A DNA stretch of 64,000 nucleotides from an uncultured Bacteroidota bacterium (GTDB lineage: Bacteria; Bacteroidota; Bacteroidia; 2-12-FULL-35-15), in NCBI GenBank assembly GCA_903926385.1, contig CAIYIS010000081.1, positions 97,398 through 161,397 of the forward strand, given 5' to 3'. Within the stretch, counting starts at the first letter, position 1. The number at the start of each line of letters is the position of its first letter. Shown piece after piece: positions 7,289-16,059 of the stretch. Under the pieces are notes generated by a model that saw only the letters and a list, made by a program, of their open reading frames with translations, did no database searches and had not been told where the DNA came from. The translations under genes were made by a program, and so were the position numbers.

Positions 7289-9949
7289 TTACTGATAATT
7301 TTGTGCAAAAAACTCCTGATAATCGTTTACATTTTTGTCTTTATAAAAAGTAGTATAATTTTCGGCCGAAATAATGAAGGACTGATAACTGCCTTCCTGC
7401 AAATCGGTGTACGTTTCGGTTCGGTCCTTAAAGAAATTATAATAATTCATGGCCTCCGCTTTTCCGTCAAGTGTTTTGACAGTAATAATTTGGTGAGCCA
7501 AATCAAGGAAGATGCTTGAAATAGATAAATCCTGAGTTCCGAACGACTCGGTGGTGGCATTAGAAAGTTTCATTTTAAAATTATTGATATTTCCTTTGCC
7601 GTTATCCCATACCATTACCCAATAATATTCTCCGTCTTCTTTAAACACGAATTTTTGTTCCTGAATTATTGAGTCTTTGCCAACAGTTGTTTTTACCGAA
7701 TCGGTTTGCACTTTATTAACTGCCGCAGCCGATGCTTTTTGCTTTTTGATAGCATCTAAAATGTCTTGCGCTTTAGCTTTCACTTCGTTTTTCGGGTATT
7801 TAATAACCACCTGCTGCAAGGCTGCCTCAAAGGCATTGATATCTTGAGTTCGACCTATACACAAGGCTTTGATAAATGCAAACTGAGAAATAAGCGCACT
7901 GCGTGCATAATCGGTTTCGGCTTTCTGACAGTTGGCAAGTGCTTCGGCATATCTGCCCGAAGTGTACATACCATAGGTGCCGGTGTAGAACATTTCCACT
8001 TCCGATTTGCTTGCCATTAAATCTTTGGCCTTGCCCGGGTCTCTGATAATCTGAGCATATTGTGTATCCGAATAATCGTTCAGGATAATATTTTTATAAT
8101 AATCCGATTTTTGCTGATTATTCATGGCCAGATACGTTCGGTAAAGCTGATAGTAGCAAGAAAGTTTATATTTATTTTCCGGAAAGCGTTTCAATAATTC
8201 TTCCAGTGTTTCGACCGATTTTTTATTATTTAAAATTTGCTCTTTATAGATAGTTCCCGCATTGTAATACGCATCGGTAATTCGGATATCAGACTTAGCA
8301 AGAGCTTCGGGGGTAAGCGGTATTTTCTTTAGATAAAAATCGCGATCCTTTTTGTTTTTTCCTTTTACAGCCACATCTTTTGTTCCTCCCTGTCCGGTGG
8401 TATCGTTACCTTCGGCAGCGAGCGACTGAACAATACTTTTATCCGCACGATTCCAATCGTCTTCTAATTTACGGCTTCCCCATTTCTTAATAAATTCGCC
8501 TGCACCAAAACTAACTGTAGCCGGATTGTAAAAATACCAAGACCCGTTTTGCGCCCCGCCCCCTGCTGTTGTGCCCGGTTTGGTGTCAGGTATTGCATTT
8601 TGTGCATTCAGTATGGCTTCCTGTTTGGCTTCTTCTTTGGCTTTTTCTTCTTCTTCTATACGGGTAATCATTTTATCGATTATTCCGTTTCTCTCTTTCT
8701 CGTTCATTCTTGCAAGGGTTTGCAAGCTGTCTTCCATTTCTATTACTTTTAGATTAAGCACCAATGCCGACAACGATTTTTGTTTTTCGTCAATCTTGGC
8801 ATAATCGGGATAATCTTTTGGCAACACCTGCATGGTGGTATCGTAATTAGATTCGGCTGCTTTGTAATTGGCCTGATCGAAATTAATATCTCCCCGTTTA
8901 AGATAAGTAAGTGCTTTTTGAGTGGTGTTGGTGGTACTTGCCTTAATGGATTTGTTCAAATAATCCATGGTAGCCGGCATATCTTTTTCGCGGTAAGCAA
9001 TGTTGGCAAAGGCAAAATAAATCTGATCGCGGTAATCTATGTTTTTATCATCCTTCAGCATTTTGGTAAGTTGCTGTTTGATGAGTTTGCTGTCGCCATT
9101 TTCGGCATCGAACAAACGGGCCTGATTAATTTTGGCGTTAAACTCCATTTCGTAGTTAGGGTGAAGAGGAGGAACTTTTCCGAACAATACCGAAGCGTTT
9201 TTAGTATCGCCCACTTTTTCGTAAAGCTGAGCCAAAACGTAAGTATAACGCCCTTTTTCGGCTTTCTTTTTGGTGAGTAAAATTCCTTTTTCCAAATCGC
9301 GAATGGCCGATGCATACTCCCCTTGTTTAATTTCTAAATCGGCAGTAACCAGTGCATATTCTTTCTGAAAGGTGCGGTCGGTGGGAACATCCTTGGCGTT
9401 GCGAATTTCGTCAATCACTTCTACGGACAGCGAATAACTGCCAATTTCGTTGTTGGCATGCATCATCCAAAGCATTCCGTTATATTTTGCATTCGGATTT
9501 TTATAAATCTTCGACACATATTCAAATGCTTCGAGGCCCGAAAATAAATCGCGTTTGTAAAAATGAGCCTTGCCTATCAGCATATAATTCTCGTCAATCC
9601 ATTTGCAGGCGTTCGGAATTTCCTTTTTATTTTTATCGGTGATGCAATGACGCTGAATGCAGGAAGACGACTTTTTGATGGATTTATCGAAGTCGGCATA
9701 AAAGCTTTTTGCGGTTTTGTTATCGGGATAAACCCAGATTGGAAGCAGTTTGGTATAGTTTTCTTTGTTGGCTGTTTCCACCTTTTTGATGGCCTCTTTC
9801 ATGTTTTCGCGCGAATAATAATAGCCATTGTAACGGGCATTTACATTGTGATACCAGCGATAGTTCCATTTGTTTTTGGTGGTTTTGCAACCGGCCATAA
9901 CAAGCATCACAGCGGTGAATAAAAGAAGATATAATTTTTTAAATTTCAT
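7289..9949 (-). CDS. SprE/PorW-like TPR lipoprotein (T9SS accessory)
   Basis: 886 residues. The start at 9949 gives a lipoprotein signal, MKFKKLYLLLFTAVMLVMAG with C21 after it; a 59-codon upstream extension of the frame is rejected. Repeated helical pairs (for example MLIGKAHFYKRDLFSGLEAFEYVSK) show many TPR units along the first half, then a Glu/Lys/Ala-rich coiled stretch near 475-510, then more TPRs and a C-terminal beta-rich domain. The N-terminal segment with YNGYYYSREN and KLLPIW is like that of SprE/PorW, an outer-membrane lipoprotein needed for T9SS and gliding. Five T9SS cargo genes in the window fit that role. Confidence 0.75.
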   Translation of the reverse strand: MKFKKLYLLLFTAVMLVMAGCKTTKNKWNYRWYHNVNARYNGYYYSRENMKEAIKKVETANKENYTKLLPIWVYPDNKTAKSFYADFDKSIKKSSSCIQRHCITDKNKKEIPNACKWIDENYMLIGKAHFYKRDLFSGLEAFEYVSKIYKNPNAKYNGMLWMMHANNEIGSYSLSVEVIDEIRNAKDVPTDRTFQKEYALVTADLEIKQGEYASAIRDLEKGILLTKKKAEKGRYTYVLAQLYEKVGDTKNASVLFGKVPPLHPNYEMEFNAKINQARLFDAENGDSKLIKQQLTKMLKDDKNIDYRDQIYFAFANIAYREKDMPATMDYLNKSIKASTTNTTQKALTYLKRGDINFDQANYKAAESNYDTTMQVLPKDYPDYAKIDEKQKSLSALVLNLKVIEMEDSLQTLARMNEKERNGIIDKMITRIEEEEKAKEEAKQEAILNAQNAIPDTKPGTTAGGGAQNGSWYFYNPATVSFGAGEFIKKWGSRKLEDDWNRADKSIVQSLAAEGNDTTGQGGTKDVAVKGKNKKDRDFYLKKIPLTPEALAKSDIRITDAYYNAGTIYKEQILNNKKSVETLEELLKRFPENKYKLSCYYQLYRTYLAMNNQQKSDYYKNIILNDYSDTQYAQIIRDPGKAKDLMASKSEVEMFYTGTYGMYTSGRYAEALANCQKAETDYARSALISQFAFIKALCIGRTQDINAFEAALQQVVIKYPKNEVKAKAQDILDAIKKQKASAAAVNKVQTDSVKTTVGKDSIIQEQKFVFKEDGEYYWVMVWDNGKGNINNFKMKLSNATTESFGTQDLSISSIFLDLAHQIITVKTLDGKAEAMNYYNFFKDRTETYTDLQEGSYQSFIISAENYTTFYKDKNVNDYQEFFAQNYQ

Positions 9950-10129
9950 TTCAGTTTTAATTTTCTGTTTCCGTATTTCATTTTTCGAACAATAATTACT
10001 TTGCTCAAAAATTAGAAAACGAAAACATTTTTCCCTTAATAAACGAAAGGAGTGCAAAAATATTGTATTTTTTTGAAAAAAAAGGTTTATTTTTAACTGA
10101 ATTGCGATAATTCGATTTATTAACACACT

Positions 10130-10573
10130 TTATTTTGAGTTTACGAGCAATCTGATGAGTTGAGAAGTGGTAATTACATCTTTAAAACCTTTTAACAAGA
10201 GTCCGTTTGCTAATTCTTTATCACCTGTCCAGAGTTTTGCTTTTAGGTGTTTGGTTAACGCCACAAAAGGAGTGTCGTTAATATCTATAAGTTCTACTAA
10301 TTTTACAGCATAATGAATTGTTTTATGCGGCAACAGGTCTTCGTTGATAAAAGTGATATTATTTGTAACTAATGCAACCAATTCTTCAATTTCTGAATCC
10401 GAGAGTTTGGTGTATTTCTTTAGTTTATTGCGATGTTTCAGTAATTCGAGATTCAAAAAACTGCAAGAATAAAATTGAAAATGAGAGGGTGAATGAATAA
10501 GTATTTTTGGAATGCTACTGTTCGAATTGAGTATTGCGCTGAACACAATATTGGTGTCGACAATTATTTTCAC
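10130..10573 (-). CDS. PIN-domain ribonuclease toxin
   Basis: 147 residues. It begins MKIIVDTNIVFSAILN, with the first catalytic Asp in VDTN; further acidic residues follow (ELIDINDTPFVALT, then LWTGDKEL), matching the PIN fold of the 'putative toxin, PIN family' group. These metal-dependent RNases cut RNA when released from their antitoxin. The start is GTG at 10573 and overlaps the stop of the upstream antitoxin gene by four bases (GTGA), so the two are translated together. Confidence 0.87.
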   Translation of the reverse strand: MKIIVDTNIVFSAILNSNSSIPKILIHSPSHFQFYSCSFLNLELLKHRNKLKKYTKLSDSEIEELVALVTNNITFINEDLLPHKTIHYAVKLVELIDINDTPFVALTKHLKAKLWTGDKELANGLLLKGFKDVITTSQLIRLLVNSK

Positions 10574-10773
10574 TTCGCAAACCTTTTACTATTTTTTGTC
10601 CACCAGTCTTTGTTTACTTTACTTGCCAAACCGTCCACTGTTTTTTGAGACACATTTGTTTTTGCAGTCAACTCACTGTATCGTGCATAATTCAGAAAAT
10701 CCTGCAAATCGTCCGTATCCATAGTTGCAGGTAATCGAATGATTACTTCTTTATCGGTTCTTTCTATTAACAT
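10570..10773 (-). CDS. Antitoxin of the PIN toxin pair
   Basis: 67 residues. The N-terminus IERTDKEVIIRLPATMDTDDLQDFLNYARY is a beta-hairpin-plus-helix like small antitoxins that partner PIN toxins; the C-terminus is basic with Trp-Trp (VNKDWWTKNSKRFAK), suited to wrapping the toxin. It stands first in the pair and overlaps the toxin gene by four bases. The family cannot be fixed without a search; function is inferred from gene arrangement. Confidence 0.75.
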   Translation of the reverse strand: MLIERTDKEVIIRLPATMDTDDLQDFLNYARYSELTAKTNVSQKTVDGLASKVNKDWWTKNSKRFAK

Positions 10774-10797
10774 TTTTTCGGTACATTAAATTACGCA

Positions 10798-10805
10798 CAA
10801 ATATA
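10798..10805 (-). promoter_or_regulatory. Candidate promoter of the PIN toxin-antitoxin pair
   Basis: TATATTTG on the minus strand, a full TAnnTTTG match 24 bases upstream of the antitoxin ATG. A TTG stands about 16 bases further upstream, somewhat close. Confidence 0.6.
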
Positions 10806-10887
10806 CAATATTATTTATTGCCAACCATTAGTTTCATTACTTCCTTCCGGTTTTTGACTCAACAAATGTAATAAAAAAACTCCCTTT

Positions 10888-11262
10888 TCACTTCCCCCCC
10901 TTCAAAATATCCTTCAGAATTTCCACTTCGAGTTTTAGTTTTTCTATTTCTTTATCCTTTTCGGCCAATTTTTGAACGGCCTGTTCATTGCCGTTAGCAA
11001 GGGTAAAGTTGGTTTTCTCGTCAAGAGCCTGGGCTATTTCGTGAAAAAAATTATACCCAATGGCTTCGCTTATTTCCCATAACAAATAGGTTTGCATAGA
11101 AGGTCGCCTTAGTAATGGGTTAACAGCTCCATTTGCTCTGCCTATTTTACGGGCAATTGCAGACTTTTGCAGTTTTCTTTCATTTATTACCTTTTGCAAT
11201 AACTCACCAATATTCACTGTCATCATATCTGTTTTTTTCTTTCCTCTATTTAAATAACTCAT
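10888..11262 (-). CDS. Small helix-turn-helix DNA-binding protein with coiled-coil tail
   Basis: 124 residues. Residues about 15-60 form an XRE/lambda-repressor-like helix-turn-helix (GELLQKVINERKLQKSAIAR, then KIGRANGAVNPLLRRPSMQT). The C-terminal part, KLAEKDKEIEKLKLEVEILKDIL, is a clear leucine-zipper-like coiled coil, so it probably binds as a dimer or higher oligomer. A second in-frame start (MMTVNIG) exists 12 codons in. A perfect 14-bp palindrome (11277-11290) and the 21-bp array B (from 11298) lie directly upstream, so self-regulation or array binding is plausible. The target is not known. Confidence 0.75.
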   Translation of the reverse strand: MSYLNRGKKKTDMMTVNIGELLQKVINERKLQKSAIARKIGRANGAVNPLLRRPSMQTYLLWEISEAIGYNFFHEIAQALDEKTNFTLANGNEQAVQKLAEKDKEIEKLKLEVEILKDILKGGK

Positions 11263-11276
11263 TTTATCTATTATTA

Positions 11277-11290
11277 ATATTTTAAAATAT
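11277..11290. promoter_or_regulatory. Perfect 14-bp palindrome, possible operator
   Basis: ATATTTTAAAATAT, perfectly symmetric, 14 bases upstream of the helix-turn-helix gene and seven bases from the first unit of array B. In A+T-rich DNA such palindromes can arise by chance; the position makes an operator plausible. Confidence 0.35.
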
Positions 11291-11297
11291 GCCGGAT

Positions 11298-11421
11298 AGG
11301 TTTTAAACCTTGCGCTCTAGGTTTTAAACCTCGCGGTCTAGGTTTTAAACCTCATGCTCTAGGTTTTAAACCTCGCGGTCTAGGTTTTAAATCTCAAAGT
11401 ATAAGTTTAAAACCTATTATT
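11298..11421. repeat. 21-bp tandem array B (5 units plus a degenerate sixth)
   Basis: Units begin at 11298, 11319, 11340, 11361 and 11382, exactly 21 bp apart, with a decayed sixth from 11403. Each has the dyad AGGTTTTAAACCT (perfect six-base arms around one T) followed by an eight-base linker such as CGCGGTCT or TGCGCTCT. Units two and four are identical. It lies between the helix-turn-helix gene (start 11262) and the 3' end of the 11489-11932 gene, i.e. in the upstream region of the former. Confidence 0.9.
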
Positions 11422-11488
11422 AGGTATTAAACAAAAAAAATGTAGTCCGATTTAATTATTCGAACTACATTTAATACACTATTATATA

Positions 11489-11932
11489 TTACTTAAAAAA
11501 CTGTTTGTATTCGGCCGACTTGGTATCGTAAAGCGCTCCACCACCTGTATCGGCTTTGTAATCGGTGTATTTTTTGTCGAGCAAACCGTTTTGATAATTA
11601 TCGTAATCGTGCATACGTTTGGTTTCGGTACAAGCCTTAGAAATGGCATCTAACCGCATAGCTGTGTTTTGAAGAGCCGAACGGTCGAAATAATCTTTCG
11701 AAAACTCCGCCCAGTCTACATCCGGACTCATTAGCGATGGCTGATTATTGCTATAATCATTCACCTTGTTTACAAATAATTTGTTGGTTTCGTCAATACT
11801 TCCGTAACGACTGTTTTCCTCGTCCGTCAGGTTTTGAAGTTTGGCCGAAATCAAAGCTTCCAACTCGTCTATTTTGGTATTAATAGCCGTGAGGTCGGAT
11901 GCCGAAAAATGTTTCTCAATAATGTTCTGCAT
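11489..11932 (-). CDS. Hypothetical helical protein
   Basis: 147 residues, not recognised. It is acidic and mostly helical with no signal peptide or membrane segment: an N-terminal predicted coiled coil (LTAINTKIDELEALISAKLQ) and a Tyr/Asp/Lys-rich C-terminus (DYDNYQNGLLDKKYTDYKAD). The codon use and a TATTTTCG promoter-like box about 60 bases upstream support a real gene. It stands alone between array B and the LytTR gene; nothing in its surroundings points to a role. Confidence 0.7.
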   Translation of the reverse strand: MQNIIEKHFSASDLTAINTKIDELEALISAKLQNLTDEENSRYGSIDETNKLFVNKVNDYSNNQPSLMSPDVDWAEFSKDYFDRSALQNTAMRLDAISKACTETKRMHDYDNYQNGLLDKKYTDYKADTGGGALYDTKSAEYKQFFK

Positions 11933-12030
11933 ACTGTTTTTGTTTTTGGATTAGTACATATTTTTTGATGGATAAAATTTCCGTCAGCGAAAATAATAGT
12001 AAACACAAAAACATCAAGCAACTTTTTTGT

Positions 12031-12060
12031 GAAGACGTCATGTTTTTTATGAAGGCGTCA
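12031..12060. repeat. Two direct repeats GAAGRCGTCA, 20 bp apart
   Basis: GAAGACGTCAT at 12031 and GAAGGCGTCAT at 12051. The core GACGTC is a palindrome. The second copy overlaps the last codons of the LytTR gene. Spacing of 20 is close to that of the tandem arrays, but with only two copies this may be chance. Confidence 0.35.
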
Positions 12061-12616
12061 TTTTGGGATTATATTTTGGGTCATTGAAAAGTTGTATGCC
12101 CATTTTTGGCGACACATTTAACACAGTTCCGTCATTAAGCCGGACCATAAACAAGCGCTTTATTTTAAACACTTGTTTTATCTGCCCGCCATGCACAACA
12201 AACGAACGGTGTATCCTTATAAAATCGGCCGAAAGCAGAGGACAAATATGTTTCAGATTTTTGCTGATGTTATACTTTCGCCCATTAAGGAGATGCACTT
12301 CAGTGTACGATTCATTAGCCTGGCAATACAAAATATCGGTAAACAGAATATCAAAGCCAAGGCTGGTATCTTTGCTTTTCAATCGGTCGGTTTGTTTATC
12401 TGCATTTTCTGTTTTGCGAAGCATATGCAAGGGAATGTAAATATCACCCTTAATGTGCACTATCTCGCCTTCGGCCAATTGCTCAATATTGGCGGGCAGT
12501 TCGATGGTAATTATTTTTTTATTATCGCGGGTAATAATTTCGATAGGAGGCCGCTTGGCTTTGCTAGCGCCAAATATAAAGAGTGCTTTTACAAATGTCA
12601 ATATACGTTTCTTCAT
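12047..12616 (-). CDS. LytTR-domain DNA-binding protein (no receiver)
   Basis: 189 residues. The C-terminal 100 residues are a LytTR domain: FTDILYCQANESYTEVHLLNGRKYNISKNLKHI and FIRIHRSFVVHGGQIKQVFKIKR, followed by VRLNDGTVLNVSPK. The N-terminal 90 residues (with IEIITRDNKKIITIELPANI and a KGDIYIPLHMLR segment) are not a receiver domain; I do not recognise them. LytTR proteins bind direct repeats in promoters, often of surface or export genes. The gene lies next to the large hybrid kinase, whose other neighbour is also a LytTR regulator. Confidence 0.85.
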   Translation of the reverse strand: MKKRILTFVKALFIFGASKAKRPPIEIITRDNKKIITIELPANIEQLAEGEIVHIKGDIYIPLHMLRKTENADKQTDRLKSKDTSLGFDILFTDILYCQANESYTEVHLLNGRKYNISKNLKHICPLLSADFIRIHRSFVVHGGQIKQVFKIKRLFMVRLNDGTVLNVSPKMGIQLFNDPKYNPKMTPS

Positions 12617-12777
12617 CCCGGAACGAATATGTTATTTTAGGAAAACTAAATTACAAAAAATAATATTTCGTAAACCGATGAAGGGCAATTATTTTTTGGG
12701 AGATTATTTTAACACAACTGCACACCCTGCCATTAAAGGGAATTGGTGGGTGGAAAAGAAAATTAATTTTTAAATTT

Positions 12778-15700
12778 TCAGGAAATAAATGGTTTCATTT
12801 CGGCCACAGTTGCCAGCAATATGGTTCTGAAAGAGGATAGCTGCTCGTAGGTGACAGTCGAAAAATTGCCTTTCGATTTTGCCATCATTTCTGTAAAAGC
12901 CGAAAGATAATCGGGTGCCACAAACATAACAACACTAGGCGTTACATCGTGTACCATCAATCTATATGCTTTATGATTTTTTTCAACAAATCTGTCTATG
13001 AGTTGCTGCCACTTGTTTTCTATCGATTGGGCAAAAGCAGCACCTACTTTTTTCTCAATATTTTCATCTCCACCTATCCTTTGCAACACACCCGCTCTGT
13101 TGTAATACCGCAACCCGGTGTATGGATTCAATTGCTTCGAAATTTTTTCGAGCAAATTATCCAGTTCATAGGGTTTGCTTATGTAGTCGTCCATTCCGGC
13201 TTGCATGGCCTTTTTAATTTGTGCGGTAAGTGCATTAGCCGAAAAACCAATAACCGGAATGCGAAGAGCCATTTCGTTTCTGATAATTTTGGTGGCTTTT
13301 ATTCCATCCATTTCGGGCATTTGCAAATCCATTAATATCACATCAGCATCATTTTCTTTTAAATATTCGAGCAATGGTTTGGCCCTGTCGAAACTGATGA
13401 TTTGTTTAAAATAGGGTTTCAACATTTCTTCTGCCAATACCTGATTTACGATATTATCTTCGGCCAGCAACAGTGTTGATACCGCCAATCGCGACTTGTC
13501 GAACGTTTTATTTTTTACCTCGGTTGATGTTTGTTTATCTGCAATAAGAAATGGAAGGGAAAAATAAAATTTACTTCCCACCTTCTTTTTGCTTTCTACA
13601 AACAATTCTCCACCTAGTAATTCAATCAGTTCTTTCGAAATACTTAATCCCAAACCGGTGCCACCGTATTTTTTTATGATGGATACATCTTCTTGCGAAA
13701 ATGGCTCAAACAGGCCTTTCAGATACTTTTTCGAAACACCTATGCCTGTATCTATAACTTCAAAATTGACCTGTATTTTTCTTCCAATAATTTTCGAAAC
13801 ACTTACATTTATTTTCACTCCGCCCTTTTCGGTAAATTTAATAGCATTGCTCACCAAGTTATGCATAACCTGAGCCACTCTAAAAGCATCGCCAATTAGG
13901 TAGTTCGGAATATCATCACTCACTTCGAGTTCAAAAGTTATGTCTCTTTTATCTGCTAATAATTTATGCTGATTAAACACCGAATTCATCATTTCGTGAA
14001 TAGCAAATGGTCGTTTTTCGAATTCTATTTTTCCGTTTTCAATCTTGGCTAGATCCAGAATATCGTTAACAATAGACAATAAGGAGGCAGAAGCATTGCG
14101 GATAATTTCGGTGTAATCAATACCTTTTTTCGAAGGGTCTGTTTTGTCGAGCAATGTGGCCGCACTGGCTATAGCATTAAGAGGTGTTCGGATTTCATGG
14201 CTCATGTTCGATAAGAACGCCTGCTTTGCATTAGCCGATTTTAAAGCCAGTTTTGTTTGTTCTTTCAGCTGCTTTTCCACTTCTTTCTGACGGCTCATAT
14301 CGAGCAATATTCCAATAGAACCTATAATCTTTTTTTCGATATCAAACAGTGGAGAGCCGCTCACCAGAACCGGGACAAGGCTTCCGTCACTTCGTTTCAT
14401 CAATACCTCATACACATTGGATGCCCCTGTTTTTCTTCGCTTATTTTCTGCTTTTATAAATTTTTGACTTTGCGGTGGAAATAACAATTGTGTAGTTACT
14501 TTATTTATAACATCACTTTCATTCTTGTAATTTAAAATTTCCAGCATTCGTTTATTGGTTCCAACCAATATATCGTTTTTATCTGCTTCCAGAAAACCCA
14601 GGCCCATATTCTCAATAATACTTTCGTATTTATCTTTTGTAATTTGCAATACTGTCTGGGCTTTGCTCCTCTCCGTTATATCTGTGTATTTCCACAAATG
14701 CCCTTGATATTCTTCATTTCGGTAAATAGGAATGTAGCTACGCTCTATAATTTTTCCTGACTCCATTTCCAACACTTCGCCCAATACCAATTCTCTTTTA
14801 TTAACTATTTCATTAATTCGGGCAATAAATTTTTGAGGATGTTTAAAAAGTAAAGCCAACTGCCTAGCACTATCAATAGAATTAGCCCCTACAAGCGAAT
14901 CCGGAGTTTGGTCAATAGAAAATATGGAACAAAACATTTTATTTATTAAAACGATTTTATGTTCCTCATTTTCGAGCAATATTCCTTGGTTGAGATTGGT
15001 AATAAGCGAAGACAAGCGAGCATTCGATGTTTCCATTTCCAACTGCTGCAGCTTCTTTTCGGTAATATTCCGAATAGAAACGGTAACCGAAATTTCATTA
15101 TTAAATTCGAAGTAATTAAACTGAGCATTGAACCAATCATCATTTTGCGGATGCCGATATTCCAAATCTAATGTCTCTTTCAACCGAAGTACCTGTTGAA
15201 TAGACAAAACAATCTTTTCTCCAAAACTATCTGGAAACACTTGTGTTACGTGACGTCCAATAATTTTATTTTTTGGAAGAAACAAATCTTTTTCGTTTCT
15301 CACCCAAGCTTCTGAGAAAATTAAATCCGCATTTATTTCAAAAATAATATCGTGAGTAGAATTAATAATTTTGTGAAGCCTGCGCTCCGAAAATTCCAGG
15401 TCCTGATTTTTATAATTGTATTGGTTGGTAATTTCTTTCAATTCTCTGTTCGATTTTTCGAGAAGCTGAATAAGATGGAGCAAATCAATTGTATTGTCGG
15501 AAAGAGAAAAATCGGTTAAGGCAATATTGTTATCGGTCAGGTCCGAACTCTTATTAATCCAAGGAGTTCCGAAATAAAATAGATCATCATCAATTTTTAT
15601 AAACTGTCCTTGAAATATAAGCGAGGAGTTTTCTTTTCGCACCACCACCAAGATTCCTTCTAGTTTCGATTGATCAGTGTTTTCTCTTATATTATCAGGG

Positions 15701-15855
15701 CTTATGAGCGTAAATTCCTGTTCAAAATCTTTACCAATTGCCTCTGGAAAATGTTTTAAAAGCGAGGGACCAGCATTTTGAATTTTCCAGGATTGGTTAA
15801 ATGAGAAATAAAATGGATATAATTTCGAAAACAGTTTATGAAGTTCATTTTTCAT
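12778..15855 (-). CDS. HNOBA/PAS hybrid histidine kinase with receiver and Hpt-like end
   Basis: 1025 residues, no membrane segments, so cytoplasmic. About 10-135 resembles an HNOBA domain (heme-NO-binding associated): LYPFYFSFN, QNAGPSLLKHFP, FQGQFIKIDDDLFYFGTPWI and LTDFSLSDNTIDLLHL. Then come three PAS-like regions (about 155-270, 280-395, 405-525), HisKA with H553 in SNMSHEIRTPLN, HATPase (N box near 666-674, GGTGLGLSIS at 731), a receiver with D843 in LMDLQMPEMDG, and an Hpt-like end with H969 in VHDVTPSV, where the usual Lys three places after His is Thr. No H-NOX sensor gene is nearby. The divergent LytTR regulator at 16060 is the likely output partner. Confidence 0.85.
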   Translation of the reverse strand: MKNELHKLFSKLYPFYFSFNQSWKIQNAGPSLLKHFPEAIGKDFEQEFTLISPDNIRENTDQSKLEGILVVVRKENSSLIFQGQFIKIDDDLFYFGTPWINKSSDLTDNNIALTDFSLSDNTIDLLHLIQLLEKSNRELKEITNQYNYKNQDLEFSERRLHKIINSTHDIIFEINADLIFSEAWVRNEKDLFLPKNKIIGRHVTQVFPDSFGEKIVLSIQQVLRLKETLDLEYRHPQNDDWFNAQFNYFEFNNEISVTVSIRNITEKKLQQLEMETSNARLSSLITNLNQGILLENEEHKIVLINKMFCSIFSIDQTPDSLVGANSIDSARQLALLFKHPQKFIARINEIVNKRELVLGEVLEMESGKIIERSYIPIYRNEEYQGHLWKYTDITERSKAQTVLQITKDKYESIIENMGLGFLEADKNDILVGTNKRMLEILNYKNESDVINKVTTQLLFPPQSQKFIKAENKRRKTGASNVYEVLMKRSDGSLVPVLVSGSPLFDIEKKIIGSIGILLDMSRQKEVEKQLKEQTKLALKSANAKQAFLSNMSHEIRTPLNAIASAATLLDKTDPSKKGIDYTEIIRNASASLLSIVNDILDLAKIENGKIEFEKRPFAIHEMMNSVFNQHKLLADKRDITFELEVSDDIPNYLIGDAFRVAQVMHNLVSNAIKFTEKGGVKINVSVSKIIGRKIQVNFEVIDTGIGVSKKYLKGLFEPFSQEDVSIIKKYGGTGLGLSISKELIELLGGELFVESKKKVGSKFYFSLPFLIADKQTSTEVKNKTFDKSRLAVSTLLLAEDNIVNQVLAEEMLKPYFKQIISFDRAKPLLEYLKENDADVILMDLQMPEMDGIKATKIIRNEMALRIPVIGFSANALTAQIKKAMQAGMDDYISKPYELDNLLEKISKQLNPYTGLRYYNRAGVLQRIGGDENIEKKVGAAFAQSIENKWQQLIDRFVEKNHKAYRLMVHDVTPSVVMFVAPDYLSAFTEMMAKSKGNFSTVTYEQLSSFRTILLATVAEMKPFIS

Positions 15856-16013
15856 TTTGTCAGTCCTTTTTACGCTAAACAGCCAAATGGCATTTGGAGT
15901 GAATTCTGTTTTTTCTCTTCAACAAAAGAAAGCCCTGAACAACTCATATATCGTGACTAATCACTCTTCTTTCGGCACATAGTAAAAATTCGATACTGCA
16001 ATAGTAATAAAAA

Positions 16014-16045
16014 TTTGTACGCATATCAAAAAAATACTATGTTTG
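16014..16045 (+). promoter_or_regulatory. Promoter of the LytTR response regulator
   Basis: TTTG at 16014-16017 and TATGTTTG at 16038-16045, spacing 20, full agreement with the -33/-7 consensus of this phylum. The ATG follows 14 bases after the -7 box. Confidence 0.75.
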
Positions 16046-16059
16046 CGTAAAATCTAATC

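Noticed and set aside
8780..9280. A 166-codon frame opposite the SprE-like gene
   Set aside because: Antisense shadow of TPR coding sequence; Phe/Gly/Ile-rich with no recognisable domain.
9949..10126. A 59-codon N-terminal extension of the SprE-like lipoprotein
   Set aside because: It would bury the lipoprotein signal peptide and consists of low-complexity A+T-rich translation. ATG 9949 restores a correct lipobox at Cys21.
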